From assembly GCF_012999535.1 (NCBI RefSeq), contig NZ_JABBWV010000002.1, positions 868,001 to 932,000 on the forward strand: a DNA stretch of 64,000 bases, read 5' to 3'. This document shows positions 9,559 to 17,670 of the stretch, piece by piece (position 1 is the stretch's first letter; each line of letters opens with the position of its first letter). The DNA is from Microbispora sp. H11081 (GTDB lineage Bacteria > Actinomycetota > Actinomycetes > Streptosporangiales > Streptosporangiaceae). The position numbers and the translations under genes are program-made. The notes below the pieces were generated by a model. It worked only from the letters and a program-made list of their open reading frames with translations, did not search any database and was not told where the DNA came from.

Positions 9559-9590
9559 TTTCTAATTTTCTGGAAATAGAAAATTAGAAA
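9559..9590. promoter_or_regulatory. Perfect AT-rich palindrome upstream of the coiled-coil gene
   Basis: TTTCTAATTTTCT (9559-9571) and its exact reverse complement (9578-9590) flank a 6-nt spacer. The element is AT-rich in a roughly 70% GC context and lies 20 bp before the leftward start at 9539. It could be an operator overlapping the promoter, or an extruding hairpin. The 9591-9731 stretch beyond it holds no gene that can be supported. Confidence 0.55.
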
Positions 9591-9731
9591 CAGTGATCCG
9601 TTGCGCAACGCGACGACACGGATCACTTGGGAGATGGGTAATTCTCGCAAGCTATCTGAACCGGGTGGTGCCGCCTCAGCGGCCACCCCTTTCGAGATCC
9701 TCGAGACGGCTCTATGGCCGTGGTGGCCGGC

Positions 9732-11558
9732 TTAAAGAGTCGCGGTCACGGGACGGCGGCCGCCAAGGTGGGCGGGAACAGAGGTGAGCGCCACTATCGC
9801 GAGCACGGTTGCCAGCACGAGGGCGATCAGCTGCCAGGGCGCGGGAAGCGTGGCCTTGTCGCTGTCGCCGCCGGCGATCGTGTTGATTGCGGCGAGCAGC
9901 GCCCAGCCTCCCGGGAAGATCCCCAGGACGGCGCCGAGGAGCGTGGGCAGCACCTGCGCGGTGGCCAGGGCGGCGGTCACTTGCTGGGGGGTGGCGCCGA
10001 GGGCGCGGGCCAGAGCCGCCGCATGCCGGTTGTCGAGCACCGTCGCCCAGGTGATGACGATGGCGTTGACCGCCGCCAGGGAGAGCAGGACGACCGTCCA
10101 GACGAGCAGCACGTGCCGCAGCACCGCCACCTGAGCTTCGGTGTATGCGCCGGTGCCTGGCTGGTCGCCGAGGAAGGCGTTGAGCACCAGCAGGACGTAC
10201 ATCCCGCTGACCGTGACCGCGATGCTGACCACGCCCAGCACCACCCGTCGCGGCCGGCGGGCGGCGACCCGCAGAGCGAGCAGCAGCGGTACGGGCAGTC
10301 GCGCCGACAGACTGATCAGCCAACCGGTGCGGCGAGGTGGGCGTGCCGCGTCGGCCAGCGCGCTGACGGTGCTGGAGCGGGCCGCGCGCACGGCCGGAAC
10401 AGCGGTCGCCACGACCGCGACGCCGAGTGCCACGGCGGTCACCAGACCGATCGTGGACCAGGTCAACGACGCCGTCCCCGCACCGCCGACGAGGCCGGCA
10501 CTGGACTCGGTGAGCAACGGAGCGGTCAGCGCTCCGATCGTCAGCCCGGCCGCAGCCGCGACGACGGCCACAAGGAGGTACTGCGCGAGTAGCACGGCAG
10601 CGACCAGGCCCGGTGTGCCGCCGACTGCTTTCAGCAACCCGATACGCCTGGTCTGATCGGCCATCCGCCCGCCGACCAGCACCGAAAGACTGGCCACGGC
10701 GAGCAGGCCGAGCAGCCAGGCGCCGATCAGCAGCAGGATCTGGGAGTCTCGGGCCAGGTCGGTGGCGTCGGCGAGAATACTCTCCCAGGTCTGCATGGGC
10801 ATGGCGCCGCCGTGATCGCCGCTGTTCCGGTCGACGAATGCCTGGGCCTCGTCCGGGTCGGCCAGCTTCAGGTTCATCACGTATGACAGGGAGCTTTGGT
10901 CCGAGGCGAGGCTCAGCACGTCCGCCTCGGTGAGCCAGGCCAGCCCGGGATTGTGCAGCAACCCTGCCGGCAGTTCCCGGTCGTCGGGAATAGCGCCGTT
11001 GATGCAGCCGGCCGAGACGATGCAGGACGCCCCGGGATGGGGCGGCATGGCGGCGGTGATCGCGACGCCGACGACCTGGAAGGACCTACCGCCCAGTGTG
11101 ACGGAGTCTCCGACGCCCACATCGAGCGAGTCGGCGAAGGCGGCCTCGAGCACCACGCCGCCGTCGCTGACCCAACTGCCCTGGGTCACCGCGGGCTGAT
11201 CGACCGCCGCGATAGCGGCGTCGCGGCCCATGGTCTGGACATCCGCCGTCCGGCCGGACGCCTCGAGCTTCCCCGCGATGACGGGGTACGGTCCGCTGTG
11301 CTCGGTGACGCCGGAGGCGGTGGCCAGTTTCCCGAGCTCCGCGAGGTCGTCGGCCTGGCCGGCGTTGGCGACCACGTCGGGTCCGTTGGTCGCCGCCCGG
11401 GTGCTCTGGTACGGGTCGCCGGCCGCGTCGCGCAGGACGAGCCCGAGCGTCAGCGTTGTGGTGGCGGCCAGGATGGCGAGCAACAGAAGCGCGGCCTCGG
11501 TGCGGCGACGCTGGAGGTCTCGCAGGGCCAGGCGGACCACGAGGAGGACGCGGCCCAT
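9732..11558 (-). CDS. FtsX-type ABC transporter permease
   Basis: Encodes 608 residues. It has an N-terminal TM helix (ALLLLAILAATTTLTLGLVL, residues about 22-42), a large extracellular domain (about 45-275), then three TM helices around 280-390, and a second FtsX core at about 420-600. This is the MacB/BceB-like layout of exporters for peptides and antibiotics, or of mechanotransmission pumps. Its gene starts 5 bp after the ATPase gene ends, so the two form an operon. Divergent from it is an OmpR/histidine-kinase pair, the usual partner in peptide-antibiotic sensing modules. Confidence 0.9.
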   Translation of the reverse strand: MGRVLLVVRLALRDLQRRRTEAALLLLAILAATTTLTLGLVLRDAAGDPYQSTRAATNGPDVVANAGQADDLAELGKLATASGVTEHSGPYPVIAGKLEASGRTADVQTMGRDAAIAAVDQPAVTQGSWVSDGGVVLEAAFADSLDVGVGDSVTLGGRSFQVVGVAITAAMPPHPGASCIVSAGCINGAIPDDRELPAGLLHNPGLAWLTEADVLSLASDQSSLSYVMNLKLADPDEAQAFVDRNSGDHGGAMPMQTWESILADATDLARDSQILLLIGAWLLGLLAVASLSVLVGGRMADQTRRIGLLKAVGGTPGLVAAVLLAQYLLVAVVAAAAGLTIGALTAPLLTESSAGLVGGAGTASLTWSTIGLVTAVALGVAVVATAVPAVRAARSSTVSALADAARPPRRTGWLISLSARLPVPLLLALRVAARRPRRVVLGVVSIAVTVSGMYVLLVLNAFLGDQPGTGAYTEAQVAVLRHVLLVWTVVLLSLAAVNAIVITWATVLDNRHAAALARALGATPQQVTAALATAQVLPTLLGAVLGIFPGGWALLAAINTIAGGDSDKATLPAPWQLIALVLATVLAIVALTSVPAHLGGRRPVTATL

Positions 11559-11563
11559 TCCGG

Positions 11564-12310
11564 TCAGTCCTCCAGCCCGGCGAGCACGCCGACCTGACCG
11601 GTGGTGCCGCCGGTCAGCCGGCTCTCGTCCACGAGCGCGCCGTCGCGCATCGAGAACTTCCTGTCTGCGGTGGCCGCGATCCGCGCGTCGTGGGTGACGA
11701 TGACCAGCGTTTGCCCCGACTCGTGCAGGTCCTTGAAGAGCTGGAGGACGTCCAAGGTGGCGGCGCTGTCCAGGTTTCCGGTCGGTTCGTCAGCGAGGAC
11801 GACCAGCGGCTCGTTGCTCAGCGCCCGGGCGACCGCGACCCGCTGCCGCTGGCCGCCGGAGAGCGCGGAGGGCAGGAACCGCGCCCGGCCGGCGAGCCCG
11901 AGCTGATCCAGCAGCTCCTCCGCGCGCCGCCGTGCGACCCGCGGCGAGCGTCCGGCCAGCAGCGCCGCCAGCTCGACGTTTTCCACGGCGGTGAGCTCCT
12001 CCAGCAGGTGGAAGGACTGGAAGACGTAGCTGACGTCGGTCCGCCGCATCCCGGCCAGGGCCTTCTCGCTGATGTTGTCGATGCGCCGGTCGTTCAGCCA
12101 CACCTCTCCAGCCGAGGGCCGATCCAGCCCGCCGAGCAGGTGCAGCAGCGTCGACTTTCCGCAGCCGCTCGGTCCCATGATCGCTACCATCTCCCCCGTG
12201 CTGACGTCGAGATCGACGCCGTCGACGGCGCGCACCAATCCTCCCCCTTCGCCGTGCTCCTTCCTTAGCCCGCGGGCGCTCAGTACGGGCGTGCCGGCGG
12301 TATTGCTCAC
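11564..12310 (-). CDS. ABC transporter ATP-binding protein (MacB/LolD type)
   Basis: Encodes 248 residues with all the NTPase motifs: Walker [11 protein letters not shown]-loop YVFQSFHLL, signature [15 protein letters not shown], Walker [13 protein letters not shown] and H-loop VTHD. The EPTGNLD form is typical of the ATPases paired with FtsX-type permeases. The start is GTG 12310, preceded by AAGGAG at six bases. A longer frame upstream is not supported by a ribosome site. It is co-transcribed with the permease at 11558. Confidence 0.93.
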   Translation of the reverse strand: MSNTAGTPVLSARGLRKEHGEGGGLVRAVDGVDLDVSTGEMVAIMGPSGCGKSTLLHLLGGLDRPSAGEVWLNDRRIDNISEKALAGMRRTDVSYVFQSFHLLEELTAVENVELAALLAGRSPRVARRRAEELLDQLGLAGRARFLPSALSGGQRQRVAVARALSNEPLVVLADEPTGNLDSAATLDVLQLFKDLHESGQTLVIVTHDARIAATADRKFSMRDGALVDESRLTGGTTGQVGVLAGLED

Positions 12311-12441
12311 GATCCACTCCTTCGATGGGTCCACTCTCAAGCGGGAGCACGATGCCTTCGGCGGGGCCGCCACCAGGACGGCCGCACAGAGGGCTCTGAT
12401 CATGGCCGCTAGCGTGGCCTGAAGCGGCTTACACGGTCGTG

Positions 12442-12453
12442 AACGGATCCGTT
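12442..12453. promoter_or_regulatory. Palindrome AACGGATCCGTT between the ABC and two-component genes
   Basis: This perfect 12-bp palindrome lies in the 180-bp divergent region, 38 bp before the response-regulator start. It is a candidate operator for that regulator or another factor. OmpR-family proteins more often use direct repeats, so confidence is low. Confidence 0.35.
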
Positions 12454-12490
12454 AACGCCACTGAGACTCCGGTTCCAGTAGGAATGTCGG

Positions 12491-13144
12491 ATGCGGATTC
12501 TGGTGGCCGAAGACGAACGAGATCTGGCTGATCTCGTGGCGGTGGGGTTGCGCCGCCATGCCATGGCCGTCGACGTGGTGTACGACGGGGCCGCCGCGGT
12601 GGAGCGGCTGGCGGTGCACGACTACGACGTTCTCGTGCTGGACCGGGACCTGCCTGAGATCCACGGCGACCTCGTGTGCAGTGAGCTGGTGGCGCGCGGG
12701 AGCCGTACGCGGATCCTGATGTTGACGGCGGCGGCGTCGGTGCCGGAGCGAGTCGCGGGTCTCGGGATGGGGGCCGACGACTACCTGCCCAAACCTTTTG
12801 ACTACACCGAGCTGGTCGCACGAGTGCAGGCGCTGGGGCGGCGCAGCCAGTCGCAGGTGCCACCGGTGCTGACGCGGCACGGGATCGTGCTCGACAGGCA
12901 CCGGCTGCAGGCCTCGCGGGACGGGCGGCACCTGCATCTGTCACTCAAGGAGTTCGCCGTCCTGGAGGTGCTGATGAGGGCGGACGGCGGGGTCGTGAGC
13001 TCCGAACGGCTGCTTGAAGAGGCCTGGGACGAGAACGCCGATCCGTTCAGCACGGTGGTGCGGGTCCTGGTCAGCCGCCTGCGGGCCAAGCTGGGGGACC
13101 CGCCGTGCATTCAGACCGTTCCTGGCGCGGGATACCTGCTGTGA
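12491..13144 (+). CDS. OmpR-family response regulator
   Basis: Encodes 217 residues. The receiver domain (about 1-115) has the acidic pocket EDE, the phosphorylatable Asp in VLVLDRDLPE (about residue 51), Thr in MLTA and Lys in YLPKPF. The winged-helix output domain (about 125-215) has SLKEFAVLEVLM and the RVLVSRLRAKLG recognition helix. The stop overlaps the kinase start (GTGA). It is divergent from an FtsX-type ABC exporter that it probably controls. Confidence 0.95.
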   Translation: MRILVAEDERDLADLVAVGLRRHAMAVDVVYDGAAAVERLAVHDYDVLVLDRDLPEIHGDLVCSELVARGSRTRILMLTAAASVPERVAGLGMGADDYLPKPFDYTELVARVQALGRRSQSQVPPVLTRHGIVLDRHRLQASRDGRHLHLSLKEFAVLEVLMRADGGVVSSERLLEEAWDENADPFSTVVRVLVSRLRAKLGDPPCIQTVPGAGYLL

Positions 13145-14235
13145 CGACGATCCGGGTACGGCTCACGCTGATCTACTCCGGACTGTTCCTACTCACCTCG
13201 GTTGTGCTGCTGGTCACGGTCAACCTCCTGCTGCGTCGGACGCTGGACGCGCGGATCGGCCGGCTGTCCGGCGGAGGGGCGGCGCCGCCCCGGGGCGTGC
13301 CGAACGATCGGCTGCCACAGCTGCCCCAACTGGTGAACACCGTGATCGGCTACCAGTGGCAGGTGACCGTGCTGACGGTCGGGGCCCTGACACTGGTCTC
13401 GTTGGCCGTCGGGTGGTTGCTCGCCGGGCGGATCCTGCGGCCCATCCACCGGATCACCGCCACCGCGCAGCGGCTGTCCCTGTCGACACTGCACGAACGG
13501 ATCGCGCTCGCCGGGCCGAAGGACGAGCTGAAGGAACTGGCCGACACCTTCGACGCGATGCTCGACCGGCTCGAACGCTCCGTCGAGGGGCAGCGGCGGT
13601 TCATCGCGAACGCTTCCCACGAGTTGCGGACTCCGCTGGCCGTCCAGCGGGCGGCGATCGAGATCGGGCTTCCCGAGGACGTCGGCGAGATCCGCGGCAC
13701 GCTCCTGCGCCACAACCGCCGCGCGGAGAACCTCATCGACGCCTTGCTGGTCCTGGCCCAGGCGGAACACGGCCTGGACAACAGGAGTCCGGTGGCGGTG
13801 GACCAGGTGGTACGGCGCGTCCTGGCGGAAAGAGATGCGGACGGCGTCAGTGTGACGGGGCAGGCAGAGCCGTTCGTCGTCGATGGGGACCCTGTCCTGC
13901 TGAGCCGGCTCGTCACCAACCTCCTCGACAACGCGGTCCGCTACAACCATCCCGGCGGAACCGTTGAGGTAACGCTCTCTCATGGGGTTCTGGCGGTCCG
14001 TAACACCGGCCCGCACGTGCCCCAGGAACGTTTCGGCGACCTCTTCAAGCCCTTCCGACGGCTCCACACGACTCCTGGACAGGGCGCCGGGCTCGGATTG
14101 TCGATCGTCGCGGCGATCGCGAAGGCCCACGGGGCCGACGTACGAGCGAACCCCAACCCGGGCGGCGGGCTGGAGCTCGTCGTGGTTTTCGCGAGATCGG
14201 AAGATGCATCCCCTGCAGGAGGAACAGCGGACTGA
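13141..14235 (+). CDS. Sensor histidine kinase
   Basis: Encodes 364 residues. Two TM helices (about residues 8-28 and 77-100) flank a short extracytoplasmic loop of roughly 50 residues, then come HAMP (about 100-150), HisKA with FIANASHELRTPLAVQRAAIE around residue 160 (His is the phospho-acceptor), and a HATPase domain with NLLDNAVRYN and GAGLGLSIV. The short sensor loop resembles intramembrane-sensing kinases that work with ABC exporters. The GTG start at 13141 overlaps the regulator stop. An upstream ATG at 13105 would lie inside the regulator gene and is rejected. Confidence 0.94.
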   Translation: MTTIRVRLTLIYSGLFLLTSVVLLVTVNLLLRRTLDARIGRLSGGGAAPPRGVPNDRLPQLPQLVNTVIGYQWQVTVLTVGALTLVSLAVGWLLAGRILRPIHRITATAQRLSLSTLHERIALAGPKDELKELADTFDAMLDRLERSVEGQRRFIANASHELRTPLAVQRAAIEIGLPEDVGEIRGTLLRHNRRAENLIDALLVLAQAEHGLDNRSPVAVDQVVRRVLAERDADGVSVTGQAEPFVVDGDPVLLSRLVTNLLDNAVRYNHPGGTVEVTLSHGVLAVRNTGPHVPQERFGDLFKPFRRLHTTPGQGAGLGLSIVAAIAKAHGADVRANPNPGGGLELVVVFARSEDASPAGGTAD

Positions 14236-14450
14236 CCCCCGAGCAGTACGCCGCGGTGATGGACCGCTGGACCACCGCAGCCGCGGCCACCTGGAACCGG
14301 CACCTGTCCGCTCTGGTCTCCTTCACCACCTGGGCCCAGCGCCGAGAACTGCTCGTCGCCAACCCGGCCTGCGCCCGGAGCGCCGCAAGCCCGCCCGCCG
14401 CGGCGACCGCGCTATCCCGCATCGAAGACCTCGACCGGGTAACTCGTCGT
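14232..14450 (+). pseudogene. Tyrosine-recombinase (integrase) N-terminal remnant
   Basis: Overlapping the kinase stop, a frame reads LTPEQYAAVMDRWTTA, ATWNRHLSALVSFTTWAQRR and ELLVANPA, which resembles the SAM-like core-binding domain of phage-type integrases. A frameshift near 14375 moves the continuation (RRKPARRGDRAIP) into another frame, and the catalytic domain is absent. This is a decayed fragment and suggests a former mobile-element junction at this point. Confidence 0.6.
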
Positions 14451-14466
14451 CGTGTGAAAGGCCCGA

Positions 14467-15702
14467 CTATCTCTGCTCGGGAGTCAGGACGTTTCGGGTC
14501 CGGTCCCCGCTCCAGGCCGCTTCGAGGATCGCGGTCAGGCTGTCGGTGTCGGTCGGGCCCGGATGGTTCTGGATCAGGCGGGTGACGCCACTGGCCATCT
14601 CCGCGAAGCGCGGGAGGTCGGCGCGTGCCACGCCGATGTCCGCCAGGCTGCTGGGGATGCCGATGTCGGCGAGGAGCCGGTCGAGCCAGGTGAGGAACAT
14701 GTCCGCGGCCTCGGCATCCGAGGCGCCGGTCACGTCGAGCCCGCACACCCGGGCGAGGATGGCCAGCCGGTCGCTGATGGCGTCCTTGGCCGCGTCCAGC
14801 GCGTAGGGCAGCAGCAGCCCGACGCCCAGGCCGTGCGGCGTATGGGTGGCTGCGCCGATGGGGTACTGCAGGGCGTGCGGAGCCGCGTTGCCGGCGTGGG
14901 AGAACGCGAGCCCGGCCAGCATGGACCCGTAGGACATGTCCGCGCGGGCGTCCTTGTCGCCTCCGTCCCTGACGACATTGGGCAGGCTGCGGGCGATCCG
15001 CTCCGCGGCCAGGAGCGCGTAGTGATCGGTGACCGGGTTGCGGCCGAGGAAGACCTGCTCCACCGTGTCGCGCGGTCCGTACGCCCGGGGTCGCGCGGTG
15101 TAGCTCTCCACCGCGTGACAGAACGCGTCGATGCCGGAGTGGGCGCTGACGGTCGCAGGGCAGGTGTAGGTGAGCTCGGGGTCGACGATGGCGAAGTCGG
15201 GCACGATGTGGACGCTGGAGACCCCGACCTTCAGCTCGCGGTCCGGGTCGGTCAGCACCGAGACGGGCGTGAGCTCTGAGCCGGTGCCTGACGTCGTCGG
15301 GACCGCGACGAGAGGAATCGTCGGCCCCGGCACCCTCGACTCGCCGTAGAAGTCGCGCGGCGTCCCACCGTGGCACCGGATGACGCCGACGATCTTGGCG
15401 AGGTCGATCACCGTGCCACCCCCGATGGCGAGGATCACGTCGGCGTCCACCTCCGCGGCGGCCGAGACGGCCAGGTCGACATCGGAGAGCGGCACGTCCG
15501 GAGTCGCGTCGGCGAACACCCCGACGACCGCCACCTTCTCCCGTACGGCGGCCACGATCTCGGCCACGCCCGGCTGCTCCAGAAGAACCCGGTCGGTCAC
15601 GATGAGGACGCGCGAGCCACACTCGGCCACCACTCGTGGGATGTTCTGCGCGACCCCTTCGCCCACAATCAGCTGGCGTGGTCCGCGGACGGTCTCAAGC
15701 AT
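14467..15702 (-). CDS. Iron-containing alcohol dehydrogenase
   Basis: Encodes 411 residues. The nucleotide loop ILAIGGGTVIDLAKIVG (about 93-109) and PTTSGTGSELTPVSV are those of group III Fe-dependent dehydrogenases. Metal ligands are expected in VSAHSGIDAFCHAVESY and HALQYPIGAATHTPHG, both present. It oxidises or reduces an alcohol/aldehyde pair. Its place after an aldehyde dehydrogenase and a CUT1 sugar transporter suggests use of an imported alcohol, polyol or glycol. The ATG follows the stop of the 67-residue ORF by one base, indicating tight coupling. Confidence 0.92.
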   Translation of the reverse strand: MLETVRGPRQLIVGEGVAQNIPRVVAECGSRVLIVTDRVLLEQPGVAEIVAAVREKVAVVGVFADATPDVPLSDVDLAVSAAAEVDADVILAIGGGTVIDLAKIVGVIRCHGGTPRDFYGESRVPGPTIPLVAVPTTSGTGSELTPVSVLTDPDRELKVGVSSVHIVPDFAIVDPELTYTCPATVSAHSGIDAFCHAVESYTARPRAYGPRDTVEQVFLGRNPVTDHYALLAAERIARSLPNVVRDGGDKDARADMSYGSMLAGLAFSHAGNAAPHALQYPIGAATHTPHGLGVGLLLPYALDAAKDAISDRLAILARVCGLDVTGASDAEAADMFLTWLDRLLADIGIPSSLADIGVARADLPRFAEMASGVTRLIQNHPGPTDTDSLTAILEAAWSGDRTRNVLTPEQR

Positions 15703-15703
15703 G

Positions 15704-15907
15704 TCAGTGCCTCTCTGGAACGTCGGCGGTGATTTGCTGGGCGGACGGCCAGGTCACGTGCGAGACCGGGACGGCGTCGCCATGGTTGGCTGCCGGGTGG
15801 CGCAGGCGCGCGCCGGGCTCCCGGACTCGGTCGCGCCCGGGCGCCCACGGGTCCATCGCGATGAAGACGTCGCCCTTGGCGGGCGCCCGGAGCAGCGGAC
15901 CGGTCAC
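15704..15907 (-). CDS. Small protein of 67 residues, unknown, between ALDH and ADH genes
   Basis: The GTG start overlaps the aldehyde dehydrogenase stop (GTGA), and the TGA stop is one base before the alcohol dehydrogenase ATG. Third codon positions are overwhelmingly G/C, like the real genes around it. The product has no TM segment, no Cys pair and no recognised domain (it begins MTGPLLRAPAKGDVF). Coupling on both sides favours a real gene. It could instead be the remainder of a larger deleted gene. Function is unknown. Confidence 0.5.
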   Translation of the reverse strand: MTGPLLRAPAKGDVFIAMDPWAPGRDRVREPGARLRHPAANHGDAVPVSHVTWPSAQQITADVPERH

Positions 15908-17364
15908 GGTAGGTCGATCGCCGCGTAGGTGACGTCGAGGTACTCGAGGATGCCCTCGTGCGACCCCTCCTTGCCGATCCCCGACTGCTTCACGCCTCCG
16001 AACGGAGCAGACGGGTCCGAGATGAGGCCACGGTTGATGCCGACCATCCCCGTCTCCAGCCCTTCGGTGAACCGGAGCGCCCGCTGGAGGTCACGGGTGA
16101 AGACATATCCGACCAGGCCGTGCTCGGTGTCGTTGGCCTTCGCGATCACCTCGTCGTCGGACGTGAACGAGATGATCGGCGCCACCGGGCCGAAGATCTC
16201 CTCCTCGAGGATCCGCGCGTCTTCTGGCACGTCGACGAGGACCGTAGGCGGGTAGAAGTGGCCGGGCCCATCAAGACGTTCGCCGCCCACCACGACACGG
16301 GCGCCGCGATCGACCGCGTCGGCGACCAGCTCGTCGATCTTGGCGACCGAGGGCTCGTCGATCAACGCGCCGACGTCCACGCCGTCGTCGAGACCATGGC
16401 CCACCGAGAGCGCGGCCATCCGCTCGGCGAAGCGCGCCGTGAACTCCTCGCGCACCGGCTCCTCGACGTAGATTCGGTTCGCCGCGATGCAGGACTCCCC
16501 TATGTTGCGCATCTTGGCCACCATGGCGCCGTTGAGCGCGACGTCCAGGTCCGCGTCCGCGCACACGATCAGGGCCGCGTTGCCGCCCAGTTCCATCGAG
16601 GTGCGCAGCACGTTGTCCGCCGCCTGGCGTAGCAGCACGCGCCCGACCTCGGTCGACCCGGTGAACGAGAGCTTGCGGGTCCGACGGTCGGCCAGCAGCG
16701 CTGAGACCACCTCGCCGGAACGCTTGGTCGTCACGACGTTGACGACGCCCGGGGGAACGCCGACCTCCTCCATGATGCGGGCCAGGAACAGCATGGTGAG
16801 CGGCGTCTGGGCCGCCGGCTTGGTGATCGTCGTGCAGCCCGCCGCCAGCGCAGGAGCGATCTTGCGGGCGCCCATGGCCAACGGGAAGTTCCAGGGCGTC
16901 ACGAAGACGCACGGCCCGACCGGCTTCGGCACGGTGAGGATGCGATAGCCACCACCGGGAGCGGTGTTGTAGCGCCCCTCGATGCGCACCGCCTCCTCGG
17001 CGAACCAACGGAAGAACTCGGCGCCGTAGGCCACCTCTGCCCGAGCCTCGGCGAGCGGCTTGCCCATCTCGAGCGTTATCAGCCGGGCGACCTCCTCGGA
17101 CCGCTCGGTCAGTGCCCGGTACGTCGCGGTCAGCAGCTCTGACCGTTTGCGCGGCGGGGTCGTCGCCCACTCCGCCATCGCCTTGCTCGCCACGTCCAGA
17201 GCGGCGAGCCCGTCGGCGACGCCGGCGTCCGCCACCTCGGCGATGGTCTTGCCGGTGGCCGGGTCCTCGACGGCGAAGGTGGCTCCGCTGGCGGCGTCGC
17301 GCCAGGCGTCGCCGATCCGCAGCCGACGGTGCTCGGGGGCCAGGACGTTCATGGGGTCAGTCAA
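15904..17364 (-). CDS. NAD(P)-dependent aldehyde dehydrogenase (succinate-semialdehyde dehydrogenase-like)
   Basis: Encodes about 486 residues. Catalytic Cys lies in IGESCIAANR, the general-base Glu in SMELGGNA, and the cofactor region in FVTPWNFPLAMGARKIAPALAAG with FTGSTEVGR. The sequence style (TSMELGGNAALIVCADADLD) is close to GabD2/SSADH enzymes. A TTG start at 17364 is chosen because GGAGG stands seven bases before it; the ATG four codons later (17352) is the alternative. A long upstream frame extension has no support. It is the first enzyme gene after the ATPase genes, separated by about 300 bp, and is coupled downstream to the small ORF and the Fe-dehydrogenase. Confidence 0.9.
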   Translation of the reverse strand: MTDPMNVLAPEHRRLRIGDAWRDAASGATFAVEDPATGKTIAEVADAGVADGLAALDVASKAMAEWATTPPRKRSELLTATYRALTERSEEVARLITLEMGKPLAEARAEVAYGAEFFRWFAEEAVRIEGRYNTAPGGGYRILTVPKPVGPCVFVTPWNFPLAMGARKIAPALAAGCTTITKPAAQTPLTMLFLARIMEEVGVPPGVVNVVTTKRSGEVVSALLADRRTRKLSFTGSTEVGRVLLRQAADNVLRTSMELGGNAALIVCADADLDVALNGAMVAKMRNIGESCIAANRIYVEEPVREEFTARFAERMAALSVGHGLDDGVDVGALIDEPSVAKIDELVADAVDRGARVVVGGERLDGPGHFYPPTVLVDVPEDARILEEEIFGPVAPIISFTSDDEVIAKANDTEHGLVGYVFTRDLQRALRFTEGLETGMVGINRGLISDPSAPFGGVKQSGIGKEGSHEGILEYLDVTYAAIDLP

Positions 17365-17670
17365 AGCGTCGCCTCCTGTGATGTTCTTGGTGATGTCCTG
17401 CGTGACCTCGGCGATCGCGCCACGCGCGTCGGCGAACGGGTCACACGACCTCGTCGGGACCGAGGTCGCCGAAGCGGGTCGGAAGCGGCCTTGGCCCTGA
17501 CCGCAGGGCGACGCCCCGCGCCACCGATCGCCTTGTCCGGCCATGGCCGCTTCGGCGTCGTCAGGCCGTGCTCACCGGTGACGGTCCGCCGAGGCTCGAT
17601 CGCCACGTGCGGGCGCCTGCTGACGTCGCCGCCCTGTGCGGTTACCTCCCGGGGGCTACCTCCTGGGCGG
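17365..17670. other. Intergenic region between ALDH and ABC ATPase genes
   Basis: This is 306 bp between two leftward genes. It contains a near-tandem tract around 17645-17685 (GGGGGCTACCTCC, GGGCGGCTACCTCC) and presumably the promoter for the dehydrogenase genes. No gene is supported here. The gap implies the dehydrogenases can be transcribed separately from the transporter. Confidence 0.35.

Noticed and set aside
8445-9587. 380-codon plus-strand frame opposite the coiled-coil gene
   Set aside because: Repetitive Leu/Gly/Arg product produced by the Ala/Glu codons of the coiled coil on the other strand.
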